Shown: piece by piece, positions 27,781-28,447 of the stretch
How positions within the stretch are numbered: the first letter of the stretch is position 1
Layout: each line of letters starts with the position of its first letter
From: an uncultured Eggerthellaceae bacterium
Lineage (GTDB): Bacteria > Actinomycetota > Coriobacteriia > Coriobacteriales > Eggerthellaceae
Direction of reading: 5' to 3'
Length of the DNA stretch: 28,447 nt
Assembly: GCA_910585565.1 (NCBI GenBank)
Contig: CAJUFC010000160.1
Span: forward strand, 1 to 28,447
Translations under genes and position numbers: made by a program
Notes under the pieces: generated by a model
What the model saw: only the letters and a program-made list of their open reading frames with translations
Told to the model about the DNA's origin: nothing
Database searches by the model: none

Positions 27781-28447
27781 ATCAGGACGTTCCAAATTGC
27801 ACGTATCGTGCTGGCGATGCTGCTGGCGGTGACGATGCTGCCCGTGGCTGGGCTGCAGGCGGCTTATGCCGACGAGCCTGCTGCCGAGGTCGTTGACGGC
27901 GGTCTTGTCTATAAGGTCGCCGACGGCGCGGTCACGCTCGTCGGCTTCGAGGACGGCGCTGCCCCGGAGGGTGCCCTTGTCGTGCCCGAGACGGTGGGTG
28001 ACAGCGCAACGGTCAAGGCCGTCGAGATTGCCGAGGGCCAAGTGGCCGAGGGCGTCACGTCGCTTGCGCTGCCGCCGACGGTCGAGAGCGTGAAGACGGA
28101 AGGCCTCGCAGCGGCGTTTCCGGCGCTTACCTCTATCGAGGTTGCCGGCAACGACGGTGCGTATTCCTCTGTCGCAGGCATGTTGTTCCGCTCTGCCGAG
28201 GGGCAGACGAGCTCTGACGGCACGGCCTTCGCCGAGGACGCCCTCGAGCTCGTCTGGGCGTCGCCTGCCATGGTGGTCGCGCGCATCCCGCTCGAGTGCA
28301 AGGCGATCGCCGCTGGCGCGTTCGTCGATGCGGCGGCGCTCGAGACCGTCATGTCGTTCGGCAAGATGGAGTCGATCGCGGCGGCCGAGAAAGACGAGGA
28401 CGGCAACGTGACCAAGCCGGGCGCGTTCACCGACGAGCAGATAGGGC
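27781..28447 (+). CDS. Secreted leucine-rich-repeat (BspA-like) protein, N-terminal part, non-ATG start
   Basis: Exported surface protein; the gene runs off the window. RTFQIARIVLAMLLAVTML followed by PVAGLQAAYADE is a clear signal peptide with cleavage after AYA. The mature part has BspA/LRR_5-type repeats: LVVPETVGDSATVKAVEIAE, VTSLALPPTVESVKTEGLAA, then AYSSVAGMLFRSAEG and IAAGAFVDAAALETVMSF. These occur in adhesins and other cell-surface proteins. The start is odd: AGGAG (27770-27774) is ideally placed for ATC 27781, a rare codon. The first in-frame GTG (27808) and ATG (27817) lack ribosome sites and would cut off the charged end of the signal. It could be a rare AUC start or a start codon lost by mutation. 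Confidence 0.75.
   Translation, partial: MRTFQIARIVLAMLLAVTMLPVAGLQAAYADEPAAEVVDGGLVYKVADGAVTLVGFEDGAAPEGALVVPETVGDSATVKAVEIAEGQVAEGVTSLALPPTVESVKTEGLAAAFPALTSIEVAGNDGAYSSVAGMLFRSAEGQTSSDGTAFAEDALELVWASPAMVVARIPLECKAIAAGAFVDAAALETVMSFGKMESIAAAEKDEDGNVTKPGAFTDEQIG

Noticed and set aside
27452..27832. 126-codon plus-strand frame over the repeat block
   Set aside because: It translates dispersed palindromes, has no family resemblance, and is out of frame with the signal peptide of the real gene that follows.

Overview
The window is GC-rich, densely packed bacterial DNA. GC-biased codons produce many long antisense shadow frames, lipoproteins carry Ala/Ser-rich linkers, and isoprenoids come from the MEP route (ispD, ispF). 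A PaaK/ACT pair, lar nickel-pincer genes and REP-like palindromes are also present. Together this suggests an anaerobic actinobacterium of the Coriobacteriia (Eggerthellaceae-like). That placement is inference; no rRNA marker is present.

Layout. 1-2912: the 5' part of acetate kinase, a small unknown gene, then divergent paaK plus a tandem ACT protein. 3033-6901: a GT4 glycosyltransferase divergent from a CDF metal exporter, a small unknown gene, and an Mrp/NBP35 Fe-S carrier. 6902-9031: an accessory island with a RelB-like/PIN toxin-antitoxin operon and a lone second RelB/DinJ-like antitoxin. Three copies of one short palindromic repeat sit around them, and the island ends in an AT-rich patch and a possible small RNA. 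9032-11626: clpC behind a near-perfect CIRCE (HrcA) operator. 11809-14827, minus strand: ispD-ispF-cysS. 14892-16166: a U32-family protein. 16318-17828, minus strand: a lipoprotein, a deformylase-like protein lacking its catalytic Glu, and a CPHC thioredoxin. 17974-19846: a nitrate/sulfonate/taurine-type ABC binding protein and permease without an ATPase. 20040-20756, minus strand: a cyclophilin lipoprotein. 20933-26668: larE-larB-larC (LarC1 half only), an OPT transporter and a DHA2 MFS transporter. 26677-28447: a small XRE regulator with a long inverted repeat upstream, a likely minus-strand structured RNA with a strong terminator, a palindromic repeat cluster, and the start of a secreted leucine-rich-repeat protein.

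Functional themes. paaK and ACT probably form an aryl-acid activation and sensing unit. larE/larB/larC make and metallate the nickel-pincer nucleotide cofactor, but no LarA racemase is in the window. The OPT transporter may serve this pathway or may only be a neighbour. ClpC would join the HrcA heat-shock regulon.

Most unusual observations: two long hairpins between convergent gene pairs that share an identical 14-nt loop; matching leaderless-type promoters at larE and the OPT gene; a terminator-bearing structured RNA candidate at 27253-27430; and the active-site substitution in the deformylase-like protein.
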